Shown in pieces: positions 1 through 13,886 of a stretch of 64,000 bases of DNA (the stretch's first letter is position 1; the number at the start of each line of letters is the position of its first letter). This stretch comes from Orthonyx spaldingii (taxonomy: Eukaryota; Chordata; Aves; Passeriformes; Orthonychidae), in contig VZTJ01001778.1 in the NCBI GenBank assembly GCA_013397795.1, forward strand, positions 1,260,619 to 1,324,618. Reading direction: 5' to 3'. The position numbers and the translations under genes were made by a program. Below the pieces are notes generated by a model that did no database searches, was not told where the DNA came from, and was given only the letters and a program-made list of their open reading frames with translations.

Positions 1-3000
1 GGGGAGCTTAGGAGGTTTCTACCCTGTCCCAACACCCTGCAGAGAGTGGGAAGGGTGGTTCACCCACTAAGAACAATTGATCTTTCCAATTGTCGAAGAG
101 GTACAGCTGAGATTTTTCAGCAAAGTCCACAACACAAGAAATACAAACTGCAGTGAACATCCCCTCTGAGGACATCCCAAGAAATTGAAGAAGAAAGTCT
201 TTGTTACTTTGTTTGAGCTGTTCTTGGAAGAAGGATAGTTGGCCTGTGCTGAAAGCCCAAGCCTGTGTTCTGATCTTGTTTATTTTGTTAGGATAGGCAT
301 GGTCCTAATTTTTCTATTGATGACACTGGGATACTAAGAGATTTTTGACAACTTTAGTGTAAAAAAATTTCCTGTCCAGGACAAGTGAGCTTCTGGCCGC
401 CTGCTGCTCATATAAATATAGCTGATAGGAAAATAAATGACTGATTTTAAAAAGTAAGGCATTTCAAGCTTTCGTGCACCCACTGATAGTCCCTCTTTTC
501 ATGGAATAGGTGGCTATTCAATCTTGCAGCTCACTTGTTTTTTACAGAGAAGTTTTTCTGCTTTAAACCTCAGTGAAATGTAGTGATCACTGCAGAACAG
601 CCTGGCAGGAGGTAATGCTACAGCTTCATGTGAGGATAATACAGGAAGATCCTTAGAACTGGTGTTCAGCAGGACACCCTGCACTGAGCAGTCATGAACT
701 GTGTTGAATATTCTTTCTGGAGGGAAAACTGATTTTTTAGAGGCTGAGTTTTTGCAAGGGAATTTCAGCAGTTAGTCTCTCATGATTCTCCATGCTGGGA
801 ACTTTCATCAGCTACGATAAAAATAAGAGGAATTGGCACGTGGGATTTCTGTGTCCTGGAAAAAGTGCAGAATATGAGGCCTACAAGGCTAGTGCTAAGC
901 ACCACTGAAATTTCTCCTTTCATCTCCTGGACACGATAAAGATGGTGAAAGTATTTTCATTAGTGCCTCTGGGCCAAAACCGGCATTGTGAAGGACCGTC
1001 CTGATTTCCCATTAGCTTCAGTGAGATTCGAGGCTGGTTAGCAAAGAGGAATCTTACACTTCTCAAAAAGCACCTAAGGAGCAGAGGGGATCCTTTATGC
1101 AAGAACCTGATGAGAGCAAGACGTTTAAAGTGTTTTAGCACACTGAGGTACAATAGGGAATGCATTTGTGAAACAATAGGTCTAATAAATTGGAGACATC
1201 TTCCTGGGGTTTTTTTCCCTCGTTTTCACCACAGTTTCATTAGGTTCTGTTAAAACATTTAACAGATGTCTAATTGACACAGTCAGAAATAGTTTTCCAA
1301 TCATGTATCACTTTAATTATCTGATGGTCTTTTCAGATCTCTCATGCATACTCCATTTTATTGAGATAAATTATTTGCTGCATTTCAAGGTCCTCTGCTT
1401 GAATTCTGCTTCTCTTCTCATTACTTTTCCCATAGGAAGACTTTGTAAGAAACTTGGGAGGGGAGAGGAGAATAGAAGACAGGACAGGACTTCATGCTGT
1501 TTCAGCCACAACAGCCCATTTTTCAGAAGATTTCACTTGAAAGTTGAAGTCTGAGTGCAACACTTTGTATTTTAATGAATCAGCAGTGTAACTCTGACCT
1601 AACAGGAAGTGTTTCATGATACATATTACTTGGGATTTTGTGCCTGTGTGAACATCCTGTTCTCAGATGCATGTCCCAGAGCCATATTTGGGAGAGGAGC
1701 CTTAGACTGTATACCCTTTTCGCTTGGTTCTTCGTTTCACATATAAAATTTCCAGTTTTAGCAGAGATAGTGCAAACTTTATCAATGATTAAAAAAAAAT
1801 GTTTAAGTCAATGATAAAGTTGTAATCCATGACAGTACAGACAGGATTTTGCCCAAGGTAGAAGGCATTGGATTTTTGCTTTTCAAAATTATGATATCTC
1901 TCCATCCTTTAATGAAAGACAAAATGTTCAGCATCTCTGAAAAATCAGCTTGCAAAAGCCTAAAATTCTATAAAACACCATCACAAAGAAAAGGTACCTC
2001 TTAAAAATATGTTCTCTGTGAGATTTGCTTTCTAATGAGAGTTGATTCTGCCAAACATCTGACAATTGGGCTTGAGGAGCACAAAAAAGCAACCCTGTAG
2101 ATGTCATGCTGTAAGGCATATTGCAGGACACTTTTAGCCAGTCATGTTCCCCTAATTGCAGTAATGCTCCTTTCAGTAACATTTTCATGCCTTTAAAAGA
2201 CTCACCTCTAGGGACAGGTTGAAAAAATAAGTTGCCAAAAGCAATTTGGAAATATTTTTTTTCCCTCCCTCTTCTAAAATAATCTAAGGGGTTTTTTGAA
2301 GGTGATAATGTCACCAATCCCATTCAGGGTTCTGGTCACTGGGGAACATCCAGATCAACATTTCTCTAACACTTTGAGCCAGACATTACGGTCCATGCTC
2401 TCCCCACCTTCCCAAACGTTTTCCCTGCGTTGTCATTGGTCCCTATCATCAAATTTTCCATTGGAAATACTATAGAGGTCCTCTGGTTTCACAGATCACC
2501 CTCATCACAGGGCTTTCCCAGTCATTTGTGTCTCCATGCAGTTCTTTTATGGAAGCATTACTCTAAAAGCTTACAACTTATATGAATGATGTTAATGATC
2601 GGTAAAACCAAAGTGCATTTTCAAGTGTCCACTTCATGCTTGGCAACAGCTGAAGGATTTGAGACCCATCATGAGACTGCATGTTGATCTGGAATGGCCT
2701 GGGCGTTTCTATCCTGTCTGGACTGAGAATAGGCTCTTAGAAGTGGGATTGTATGATCTACTCCACAGCATTGCTGCCGGAGAGAGGGGAAAGCTTCAGG
2801 GGCATGACAGAAGTCTATTTCCATGGCAAGATGATAGTATCAGCTAAGCTGCATGCTGGTTAAATATGTTTAATCAGCAACAGGTATAAAAAATTAAATA
2901 AAATTAAAGATGAGGTGGTATAACAATAAAGAAACCAGTCTTTCCAAATTCTTACCACACCTGGTAGGTAGCACATATTTTAGCAGATGATATCATTTAC

Positions 3001-6000
3001 CCCTCATGACTGTGTTATAGATATATATTAGATTTGCCTTTTTAAGAAAGGGATGTTAACAGCCTTGAATAAAATTGGGACAAATAGTGTAAATAGGATG
3101 GCATATAAAGTGTGATACAGTATGCAGAGGGCAAAGTATGTTTGAAGGTTAGCTTATTAATAAAACATGGCTGGCCTTGATTTAGTTTATAAGAAACTTA
3201 AGACATTTATCAACATCTGTCTGAACCCATTTCCAGTCTCTTTGGACTCTGTTGTGGATAAGCTGATTAATAAAAGATGATGCCTTAGGAAGGAAACTTA
3301 GATCTTTGCAAGCAATGACAAAAGAAAATTCAGTGCTTAATCTACATATGAAAGGAAACTGGAAAAGTAAACTAGTTTACCACTACATCCCAGGATGCCA
3401 ACCTCTTATAACATTTCATCTGATTTAGTTTTGGCTGGAGTCTGGAAAAGTAAGAAAGAATTCCAAAAATTAAGTGTGGAATTAATTTACAAGAAAGATC
3501 CTAGTGCTCACTTACGGAGACTCTGAAATCTAATCCCATTCCCTTGTGGCTTCCTCCCCTCAGTGTTTTTAACTTTGCAGCTTTCTGTGTTTGTTTTTCA
3601 TTTGTCTCCTTGATCCTTTAGTCTTTCCTTTCCCTTAGGCTAGAATAAAGTTCTAATACTAAACAAGTGCCACACTTTTCTTATTGATAGTTGTTGCCCA
3701 ATAAAATGTTGCCCTCAGAAGCCAATTAGTGAAATATATTTCTCGTAATAACCAGTAATTTGTTTAATTTTCATGCATTCTTGCCTGATAGTCAGCCAAA
3801 GGGATGCACATGCATAGGTCCTGCATCTGGGACACACAGACAGCCCAGCATAGCTGTGTGGTGCAGGGTGCTCCCTGCACAGGCCCCTGGCACCACAGGT
3901 GTTACCCCTGCCTGATGTCTAATATTTAGGTATCACTGGCATCCAAGGAACCTCTTCCTAACTCCACAGGTTCACAAATTTATTCTGTTACATCACTGGT
4001 GTTTGGCAGTTGGATTTTGCAACCCATCCTCCAACCTCTCTCCCAAGCCCAGCCTGAAAAAGAAGTCCCTGGAAATAGTCCCTGCAGCTTTTCTTCTGCC
4101 CTGCTTCAGCTTCACCAGGGTGGTGCTGCAAGAATCATGCCAATACAGATTCCCTACCTTTTCCCTAAAAAAGGGTGGCTGCAGATACTTTGCCTTCTGG
4201 GAATTATCTCTGGCCTGTGACAACCTTCAGGCTGGAAGGGAAAAATCCCAGACTGACTATCCAGTTCGGTGTTTTAACATATGGGGAGGCAGCCAAATAT
4301 CCCCCTCCTTAACACTTCAGGGCCTGGAATACACTCCCATGAGCAGTGGGCATTTGAACTCATGTCTCACTTCCCAAGGGTGGCTGTACCAACTATTAAA
4401 ACACTGAGGAAAGAGAAATATATTTGGTGCCTCCTCATTCAGCTCTGGAAAACATGCTGAGTTTGTCAGGGAGAGCAGTAGCTGAACTAGACAGGCCAAG
4501 AACAAAACCCATAGGCCTTCCATAACAAAAAGATGTAAATACCAACTCAGTGGAAACGTTATGAAAGTTGAGACAGGAGTGATATTTCTCTGCAGCCCAA
4601 GGAGAACCCATGAATGTCAGTGAAGGGGAATGTGCATTACTGCTGCATTTCATGGTTGCTGTAAATCTTGCCCAAGAGGTTAACAGTGCCTTGTAGCAAG
4701 ACATTTTCCTATCTATTTATCTGAAGTTTAAAACTGAAAATTGCACAAAGTTGCAGGGCAAATCCAAATTTTCTTGAATGGTCCATTGAGAGATTCGTAT
4801 TTAGACCCTCTGCCAGCTGAGAACTGAAGACTGCTGCTTATTTCTGCAGAGTGGGAGATCAGCTTTTGAAGGCTCATTTTATAAGGAAATACCTCTGGAT
4901 GCCATTTCATCCTTGTAAAGAGAAGTTTGTTCCTTGGGGTAGTTTTAAATGATACTGAAAGCTACTTTAGATTAACTCAGATTTACACAGATTAAACAGA
5001 CACTGTGGAAAGGATGTGCTGAGCCAGATCTTCCACTGGGTTAAACTGGCATAGTGCTCTCAAAGACAAAAGAGTCACAATTAAGACCAGCTGAATATCT
5101 GGCCCATTGCATTTAAAGACCATGTCAGAGACCACCTACCTTCTAATACAGCTTATAAACATGGTTGAAGACATTTAGAGGCTGTTATGCTAGCTGGAAA
5201 TTCCCGATCTGGTTTCTGCATCAATGAAAGCACCAAAACAAAGACACTAAGTCCCACATCCACTTGTCATATTCAGTATATACGTATTCCTACCTAAAAA
5301 TATGGAATCATATGTATCAAGGATTTGGGGGATTGTCCATATAACTAAGGTTACAACTCACTCAGGATTCTGTTAAAAAACTGATTTATTAAGGAACAAA
5401 TAGGGCAATGTAATTTTTTTAAATGTTGCTGTAATCACTCTTGGAGCACATCACACCACATGATCAGATCCTTTGATAGCAAATACCGATAGCACATTCA
5501 TGTGCCCTTTGTTGCAGTTTTGAATTACACTCCAAGTATATTTCTCCACAGTCTGTAGAAGCAGCAGTTATAATATTGGCTCTTATTCTACATTCTTACC
5601 AGTCAAGATCATTCATTGATTCCTGGATGTGAGGATCAATGGTGGTGGCCATATGGCTTTGGAATGATCTGTTGTCTTTTTCATAATGGCATTGTGGCTT
5701 TGTGTTTCCCCAGCAGTGATTAATAGACACAAACATGCGTTATGCACATGTTGATAGATTTAGATGAACTTTGAGTTTTCATGGCTTTCTTCTCTCTTCC
5801 CCCCTTCACTCCCCCCATTTTCTTTTCAGGAGGTGGGGAGAGGAAGAGTGATTCTGCATTAAGAAAGTGAGAACCAGGTTTTTAACCAATATTCACCTCT
5901 TGAGGACATGGTGTGATTTGATCAGCAAGGCTGGATGACAGACAGGCACCCCACCTAGATGTCCAGGAATAATTATGACACTTTCCCCCAGGAGGACTAT

Positions 6001-6518
6001 CTGGCTGTCTAAGGGCCACTTACATCAGGCAATCCCATGCTGGAGAACAACAAGTGCCTCCAAATGTCTCTTGCTGCAAACCCTGTGAAAGGGAGGTACA
6101 GTGGCAAGCCAATCCCACCCTCTGATCCCCAGCAGTTTGAGCAACCAGGAGGTGCCACTCTGAGGGGAGCAGGCCTGCTTCCCCTGCCACAGCTAATGAA
6201 GGCCTTTTTCCTGGGGGCCAGAGAAAGAATAGATGGAGAGACTTCCTCCTATGCCCTGGAACTGTCCACAGGAAGGTGTAGGGTGAGCAAGAGGAGTTAA
6301 TATTCCTTGGGTACCCTGTATATACCAATAATGGATTAACAAGTTGCAGCCTGTCTACAAGGCTGTTCTTGCCTACCTCAAAACTCAGGTAAAAAAGCTG
6401 TTTGGTTAACCCTCTTATTAAAGTTTGAGGTAAAACTGTACAGCACTAACACAGAGTCCAGTGAGGAGTGGAGAAGGGTGGGGCACAAAAACCGTGTTGA
6501 AGGAGTGTGCCTGAAGTA
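1..6518. other. AT-rich non-coding stretch, no gene recognised
   Basis: I see no repeat family, RNA gene or convincing exon here. Open frames are short and overlap in several frames, as expected by chance. A good acceptor-like polypyrimidine tract ends in CAG at about 5829, but the frames after it close quickly, so it is not supported as an exon. The stretch is probably intergenic or intronic. Confidence 0.6.
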
Positions 6519-6538
6519 ACCATGGCCATGGCCATGGT
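6519..6538. repeat. Perfect 20-bp palindrome of overlapping CCATGG units
   Basis: Three overlapping CCATGG hexamers form a sequence identical to its own reverse complement over 20 bases. It could form a small cruciform or be a chance tandem of GGCCAT. No gene or element is attached to it. Confidence 0.85.
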
Positions 6539-9500
6539 GTATTGCTGCTACAGGGTTTATCAAGGACACCTCATCTTGAACAAGAGAGTAGTCTTCCACA
6601 GAAATTCACAACTGGGGAGCCAGGATCAGGAGTGCCTTCCCATCCTATGCAATGTTTCTTTTTCCTTCCTACCTTCTGAATTCATTAAAATGGTTGGAAT
6701 CCACGAAAAAACAAAGCGACCCACAGTTAGTGTTTGTATCCCCTCAAGGGTTGCCAAATTAATAAAAACTACATCTCTACATCTGCCATGAGAAATGTTT
6801 GTGGTGCAGGTGGTGGGCGGCTGGGACACGACAGGAGAAGTACCATATGCATTTGCTTTTCCCCTCTGGTCTTGTCACACTATTAGACGTAGGATACTGG
6901 GCTGGACAGGACAGGCCCTTCATCTCACCCGCTACAGCTGTTCTCATGTTTGTAAGTTATGGGACTTCAAGCATTTCAAAAATCTAGAAAGAAATGGCTT
7001 GTTGCCCAAGTACCATGTGGGTTTTGTTTTCATCTTCAAAAAAAAAGATAAAATCCAATATGTTTGCAAGAAGTAACAGAAATTTTGCAAGAAAGCAACT
7101 TCTAGAATTCATCAGATTCAAAAGGTTGTTGGTGCAGCATTATATACAACTAAATGCTATATTGGACATTCTATGAGGTGTTAAATAGTGTGTATGTTTA
7201 GATAGTCTCTCTCTCACTTCTGATCTTCTATGATAATACCCATACTGCAACAAGCACTGGCAGCTCTTTGGGTGGCTTGGAAAGTGTTTCTCTTTCAGCC
7301 CTAAAAAAGGAAAAAGTATAGTCAATTCCTGGAATTGTAGAAATATTCTGTTCCAGGCTGGAAATTTTCAATCTTTTCAGGTTTCAGGAAACTCTAGAAA
7401 TAGCAATAGAAAATGATATCCACATTTTTTCTTGAATTTGAATTTTTTGAGGCTGATACCACATAAGCATTTCTAATCAGAAAACCTAAAGTGCTATGCA
7501 TTGAAAACATTTTGGCAGGAGTAAAAATGCAACCAGAACATGGCAGCTGCCCAAAACAAGGTAAAGACCTAGGAAACTTTTGGACTTTTTGTGACTTATT
7601 GAACGCAGATGGTCTGTTTGACTTAATAGAATGAAGAGTACAACATTCAATTCACTCATCACCCTGCACACACTCTACTCCCAGTGATAGGCTACTCTGG
7701 GAGTCAAGGCAGTGTCCGTAACAAAGCTGGAAAATACCCTTGGTCACTTCACAGCCAATGCTGATGTCCTTCCTCTGTTTTTATGGACATTAGGTGGGTT
7801 GGAGCAGAGCAGGGGACCAGACTTTGGCACAAATCATGGGAAGGGAGATGACCCAGATGCTTCCCTGTTGCGCCAAAGGAGAAATTTGCCTGGAGGTATG
7901 AGAACAGAGGTGATGGGCACAGAGCAAATGAAAAGAGAAACCTATAGACCATAGGATGACATTAAGGAATACTTGCCTGGGAAATGTACCCTTTGGTGAA
8001 ATTTGAGCTAATATCTCAGAAAATTAGTGTTTTAACCACTTTAACAGCACACAGAGGTCTATTTTTCCCTTTACTAGTTACAAGTTCTAGTAGATGTAAC
8101 TATTTGCAGTGAGTAATGTGTTACAAGAGTGTTCTAAATACTAATAAAATCTCACACTCTAGAGTCAGGTTTGTGCACAGGCTTCTGGATGTTGCATGGT
8201 GGCAGGGGACGAAAAGACAAAAATGGGACATTTTTACATTTTGCTCATTTTTTTTAAGATGGTAATATTTTCATGCACATGTGCATTCTGGTAGCTTCAT
8301 GACCTCTATCCCTTTTCAGACAGGAAAAATACAAAGCTTTCATATTAAGTTGGAGTTTTTACAGTTTATAAAGAATACGTTGAGGAAACAAAAGTTTTCT
8401 TGGAACAATAACACAAGACTACAACATGGAGACCAAAGAGGCTAGATCCAAGGAAACAGAAGAAAAATTTGGAATATTTGGCACTTTCCCTGTGATATAA
8501 AGTGCATGTTATTCTCATTTAGCAGAGAACTGACTTAAACAATAGAAATGTTTGTTAATACATTTTGCTCTGCAGTGACTGTAAAAGTGTTTGCTGCATT
8601 TGCATCTTAGATGCTGTAGCTCTCTCATTTCACACCTTTTTCCAGATTTAATCTCTGCAGTATTATTTATGTAGCAGTATTAGATTCAATTTACAGATTA
8701 CAGCCTGCTGCAAAATGGAGTTGTTCTTTTCCCTAAAGGTACCAGCAACAGTTACATTAATCTTCTTTTAAAATATTATTCAGGGGCTTTCAACATGCTG
8801 CCAAGAGCTCCCTCCCAGATTCCTTTGTAGTCCTGTTTTTAATTGTAAGAATATCTGCAGAAAACATAACATGTAAGGCCTGGATCCCAGTGGAACTCCA
8901 TGCTGGCAGAGGTCCTGCAGTGAGCACCAGATGGGTGGATTTGGGTTTATTTTATCTCTTCCAGCTCAATTCTGTACATGGAACCTGACCTAGTGAGGTG
9001 GTTCATTGCTGGGTCACTGAGAAGGTCCTGGTGGGCCTCTAGTGGAAGGGGTGACTGCAGAGGCACTGCCACAAAAAATGTGGAAAAAGCCATGGCACCA
9101 AGTGCTCCACCCTGGCCATCTTGCACCTGCCTCTGCTTGTTCCACACTGCAGAGAGACTCAAGGCTGTTTGGAAAAGCCGCTTCAGGGGAAGTTTGCACT
9201 GACTGGGAGGGGAATCACACCAACACCTCCATGAGGGATTATCTGGAGTGCCATGCCAGAGCCCTGCCTGTCAGGCAACCTCCCCAGGAACTGGCACCAG
9301 GTCCTGTGGTGCCAACATTGGGAAGTCTCAAGCAGTGTTAAGCACTGTTCCTGCCCCAGCAGTCTTCACAGAGACATTCCTGGTCCTTCTCCCTCTGCTC
9401 CATCTGTGTCTTGATCTCCCTGTCCTGATGACAGCCAACAAAGCCTTGGCTTTCCTAACAGTCCTCTGGGGGCTGCTGAGCAACCTGTCTAGGACTGAGA

Positions 9501-12500
9501 GCCTGGCATGAGCCACCAGCAAGACAATTAGCTGTGCTGGCTGGAGTTGGGACAGCCTGTTTGGGTGAGGCATCATGGTCTGCTGAGCACAAGAGCTTGG
9601 ATGAGATGAGGTGATGCTCTGTCCTGTTCTTCCTTTCTAAGACAATGGCATTCTTTTGTGTCATCATTCTTCTGCTGATGTCAGGACTTCACCAACCCAA
9701 GTAGCAGCCTCATGGGAGCACAGAGATCCTGTGTCCTGGGCCAGGTAGCCTGATCAGGAGGAAAGCACCTGGTCAGCTCACTAGGAAGAAAAAAGGTATC
9801 CTTTAAAGTGTGTTGCAAGACCCTTACAGACGGCATCAGGCCCTGACATTGTAAGAATGCTCTGTTCAAAATCTCCTCCAGGAGATTCCCTATGGAGGTA
9901 GCTCCCAGGTGTTTGGGTGGTTTTGCCCAAACCTGGTTCACATAAACTCTGCCTCCTTAGAGCCTTCCCAACCTGAGCTGTACCAACCAGTTGCTTCTCC
10001 CCCCATACAGTGCATAGGGGAAAAGAGGGTAAACCCCACATAAGACAAGAAATGCCTTCCATAAATTTACATGAGGTATGAAAGGAACTTCTGTGAGTCT
10101 ATTACTAAATGTTGATAGTTAAACTCCTAGTAATGAGACGTTACGAGACAGATGCATTCAATAAGTATTTCTGTTCTGGTGGATCAAAGCTGGAGGAAGT
10201 ATCAGTATCATATGATGCTGATGAAATGTTTTCTGATCTAACAGAAAACTGGGAGAATGCAAATCTGCTTAGGTCTGTTCAATTCAGAAAGGCTGGATTA
10301 ACTGTCCCCAAGATGTCTTGAGGAGTAGCTAAGGATCTTACTTTTTCTTTAGGTGGGTAGTGAATGCTATGCATGTAATTAAGGAAAAAAAAAAAAGGGA
10401 GAGGGACAACCCAAATAAAAGTAAGCTGACTAGCCTTGCTTTCATTTGAGAGTGGCACACAGGAATTGGTGGACACTGAAGGCAGAGGTAAAAATGTCTG
10501 CCGAGTACTATGACTTTAGGAAAGCTGGAGCTTGTCAAGTCAAGCTGTTTTATTGACAGAAAAATAATTTCAACAACTGAGTTTCTGACAAACCAGTTAA
10601 CTGATCGTAAAATTCCAAGAAATAGCATTTTTAAAAGTACATACCAGACTTCAGCATAGATATTTTATGGGCAATTATCAATGGGTGGCAACTTTCTGGA
10701 AGGGAAACTACCCCTTCCCCCTTTCCACCCAACACAATCTTTATTTAAATCACAAATATCACATAAATGATTGCTAGTACATTTTTCAGATGGCACAGAT
10801 TTGAAAGCAGTAAAGATGACAGTATTCCTGTGAGTGAAGGTGATCTGGCTCATTTCATAAGCTGGGTGTAACCAAATGCAGCCAAACACAGGTTCATATT
10901 TAGAAATGAAAGTGTACAAGCTATGTTTACAGGATGGGGCACCACATCAGTGGAAGCAGAAGAGGGCTGTGGAAATTGTTACAAATAATCGATTATCCAT
11001 GAATTCCTAAAATAGTTTTGTGGTTAAAAAGGCGAATATGATAATCAGAAATACAGAGGTGAGGGCTGGGAATGGGAAGAAGATATTCTGTCTGTGTAAG
11101 GCAGAAGTAGGACGAATGTTGTAGTGACCACTGCAGTGGATAGAGAAGCCAAGGGAGAAATAGTTGAATCTTTATATAAGACACATTTATTCCATGATTA
11201 TTTCATGATGGATTACGCTAGAAAAATAGCTTCCAAACACATATCCATGAAACAGCAGAAGATCATGAAACTCCTCTGCTGGATCCTCCCTCAAGTCATG
11301 TTTTCTGGATTAGGTTCCAGGGGAAAACAGTAGGGGTTGCAGCTTTCTGAGGCGAGTTTCATGTTGGATACCTGCCTGTGTGCTGTGACGTGCTTCCTTG
11401 GCTAATAAATCGTGACCTGTGTGGTTATACTGGTCAAATGCTTTCTCAGCCAGAACAATTCCCAGAAAATCAGCGGACCCTTTTCACAGTGCCCATCTGA
11501 CAAGCACCGGGTAGCACACAGATGGTTTAGATATAAAAAAGAATGTTGCATCAATGCTGAATGTGTGAAATGTTTCAATTATTCCTAAAATATTTTTAAC
11601 GTGTTCCAGATTTATCAGGCAAAATGTTTAGGAAGCAATTGGAGTTTATTCTGTTTTTCATTTTAGTATTGTACATTATAATAAACACATGTTCAAAGTA
11701 CATTTTAGGTATCACCAAATATTTATAAAATGTCTATAGGTGGAAATCCCAAGGTCACTACAGTAGCTTCATTTTCCAGTTTGTTTACAGGAAAATCAAT
11801 CACTAAAACCTATGGCTTTTTGGCGGTAGGAATCCTTTTGCACCTGCAGAGATAGCAGATAGCCTATTGAGTTTACTTACAAATATGATTAAACCTTCTT
11901 TGATTGCAGAAGTTCAATTTAATTCACCCTTATATTATTGCCTGGAGTAATAAAAAACATCTACTGGCATTTCCAAATAGATATGTGTGTATGATATTTA
12001 GTATCTGATCATTTTACTGGCATTTGCCCATTAGAAGACAACTCTGATACACGTCTATCCCAAGTAATGCTAGTTAGGAAATAAAAAGGAAAATGGTATC
12101 ATATTCCCTGAGGTACACTCGGGGCTTTTGCAATGAAAACTAATTGATCTGTTGCAAGCTTTGCTACCTGTCTTGAGAAATACTAGCAAGGCTTGGAAAC
12201 ACTGCCTACCAGGGAACCCTTGCCACCAGTTTTAAGACAAAACCAGGCTGCTTTCTGTTGATTCTCTTGATGTCCCTGGAGATTTCAGGGGGAAAAACAG
12301 CAACACATTTTCCTAGCCTGGAGTCTGGAAAATATTGCACTTTGCAATTCCCCAGTTACAGTAAGTGAGCTCGTTTTATTCTGGTGGTGGGGTTTTTTGT
12401 ATTTTATTTATTTTCCTTGTTTGTTGTTGACTTTTGTTGTAATTATATCTAAAGTTCCAGCCAAACAAATCTCCTTGAGACAGGAAAGTCTTGCATTAAC

Positions 12501-13381
12501 CAAGATATAGCAAGGATTCTGTGCATTTCTGCCAAGACTGACCTATCTGCTTCCATCCTTGCCCTGGATGTCAGGCTTGTTTAGACAGGCTTCTTTTCCT
12601 TTTCAGCTCAGTGAGTAGTTGTAGCAGTGGTGGGATGAGAAGAGGGACATATGCTGCTCTGAGACCTGAGCTTTTTGCTGGTGCAGACCCCCTTCCAGTG
12701 CCAGACTGGCAAAGAAGCAGCTCCTGCCATCCACAGAAATAACTTCAAACACATCCTTGAGCCACAAATCCCACATTCCCACAAAATGCCATCACAGAAA
12801 AACATAGTCACATACTGTCCTTTCTCCAATTGAAAATACAAGTTTGTTTGGTTTCAACAGGTAGTACAGTACACAAGAAAATACTATGAAAGATCAAAAC
12901 TTTGGGGGTTTCCTTCTTTGCTGATCTCCATCTGCCATAGCCCCCACCTTTAAAAAAATGTTAAATTTAGGTCCGTTGCAGGATTAACTCAAATACCAAG
13001 CAAAATCTAGACATTCTTGGCAGACTCCCTCCTGCTGCTATCTAAGTAAATACTGACATTTCTTAAAGAAAAACTATTTCCTCAATTACGGTTTTCATTA
13101 AAAACATACAATTTTACAAATGCTGTTCTGAAATATCATTTTGATCTCCTCTACAGATTTATTTTATATATTTAATCTGCTAGAAGATCCTTATTGTCAG
13201 CCTTTCCTCTTAGTCCTTTGTAGGCCCCTTCTGCAGGTTCATTATCTGCAGGCTAGGAAGTAAGGACAGCTCGGGACAGCAAATGACTTGTGACACTGGG
13301 AAGATGTTACACTTGAGATTAGAAATAGACTATATTCATGAGCACGTGAGAGTTCTTGTTCACTTTGCATCAATCACAGAC
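6539..13381. other. Non-coding stretch, no gene recognised
   Basis: This is mostly AT-rich single-copy-looking DNA. A more GC-rich patch at about 8.9-9.7 kb carries several overlapping short frames on both strands; none has splice sites or protein features I recognise. A run of 12 or so A residues near 10.38 kb is not clearly a retrocopy tail. Nothing further can be supported. Confidence 0.6.
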
Positions 13382-13387
13382 AGTAAT
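13382..13387. repeat. Left target-site duplication of the solo LTR (AGTAAT)
   Basis: The hexamer AGTAAT sits directly before the LTR's first bases TGTCG and is repeated exactly after its last base at 13881-13886. A 6-bp duplication is typical of ERVK-like (class II) integration. Confidence 0.85.
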
Positions 13388-13592
13388 TGTCGGGGTTGTT
13401 CAGCCCACCCCGGAACGTTGGTGGGATAACTCAGCTGTGTGAGCCCACCCCCTGGAAAACGAAGTGGTTTCTCCCTGTGTAACCTTACCTGGATATGTTA
13501 ATTGCAACCTGTCCCCCTACCTTATCATTTGCTCTCTCTGTATCCCCCCGCCTCCCTCTCCTCCCCTGTGCCATTCTCCCCTGGCCAGACCC

Positions 13593-13599
13593 TATAAAA
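13593..13599 (+). promoter_or_regulatory. TATA box of the solo LTR
   Basis: TATAAAA lies about 205 bp into the LTR and 50 bp before the polyadenylation signal, the normal U3 placement for a retroviral promoter. Transcription would be expected to start about 25-30 bp downstream. Whether it is still active is unknown. Confidence 0.75.
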
Positions 13600-13648
13600 A
13601 GGGTCTCCCAAGGCCATTCGCCCTCTTTCGCCACTGGACCCCTTCAGG

Positions 13649-13654
13649 AATAAA
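13649..13654 (+). terminator. Polyadenylation signal AATAAA of the solo LTR
   Basis: AATAAA is followed by a TG-rich stretch (GTGCTCTGG), as expected for a cleavage site at the R/U5 border. Its closeness to the TATA box implies a short R region. Confidence 0.7.
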
Positions 13655-13880
13655 GTGCTCTGGAACTCCATGCGACTGAGCCCTCTGATTCACCCTGGTA
13701 ACGCTTTAGCCATCTACCTGGGGGAGGTGGATACTCACCAGAACACCGGCTGGGGTAGAGGACAGAATTATCTGCTCAGTACCCGGCAGTACTGGCCAGC
13801 GGGGTCTTTCGGAATCTCCAAGACCCTCCTGGTGAACGCAGAAGTTTCACCCACCCCACACCCCCCCAGGGACAGCGATA

Positions 13881-13886
13881 AGTAAT
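13881..13886. repeat. Right target-site duplication of the solo LTR (AGTAAT)
   Basis: Exact copy of the hexamer at 13382-13387, directly after the LTR end. Confidence 0.85.

Larger units (their letters stand above)
13388..13880 (+). mobile_element. Solo LTR of an endogenous retrovirus, probably ERVK-like
   Basis: This 493-bp element starts TGTCG and ends CGATA, an imperfect inverted pair. The original end was probably CGACA, with one C-to-T change in the terminal CA. Exact AGTAAT hexamers flank it. Inside, in order on the plus strand, are a C-rich U3 region, a TATA box at 13593, an AATAAA signal at 13649 and a U5-like tail. No primer-binding site, gag, pol or env sequence follows, and no second LTR is present in the window. 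It is therefore a solo LTR left by recombination between two LTRs. The assignment to ERVK rests on the 6-bp duplication and not on a database match. Short frames across it (13464-13679, 13655-13885) are not genes. Confidence 0.88.

Noticed and set aside
5790..5880. Strong polypyrimidine tract plus CAG as an exon acceptor on the plus strand
   Set aside because: The downstream frames close within a few codons and no donor follows at exon-like distance.
13464..13885. Two overlapping plus-strand frames of 71 and 76 codons
   Set aside because: Both lie inside the solo LTR and cross its TATA and polyadenylation region.
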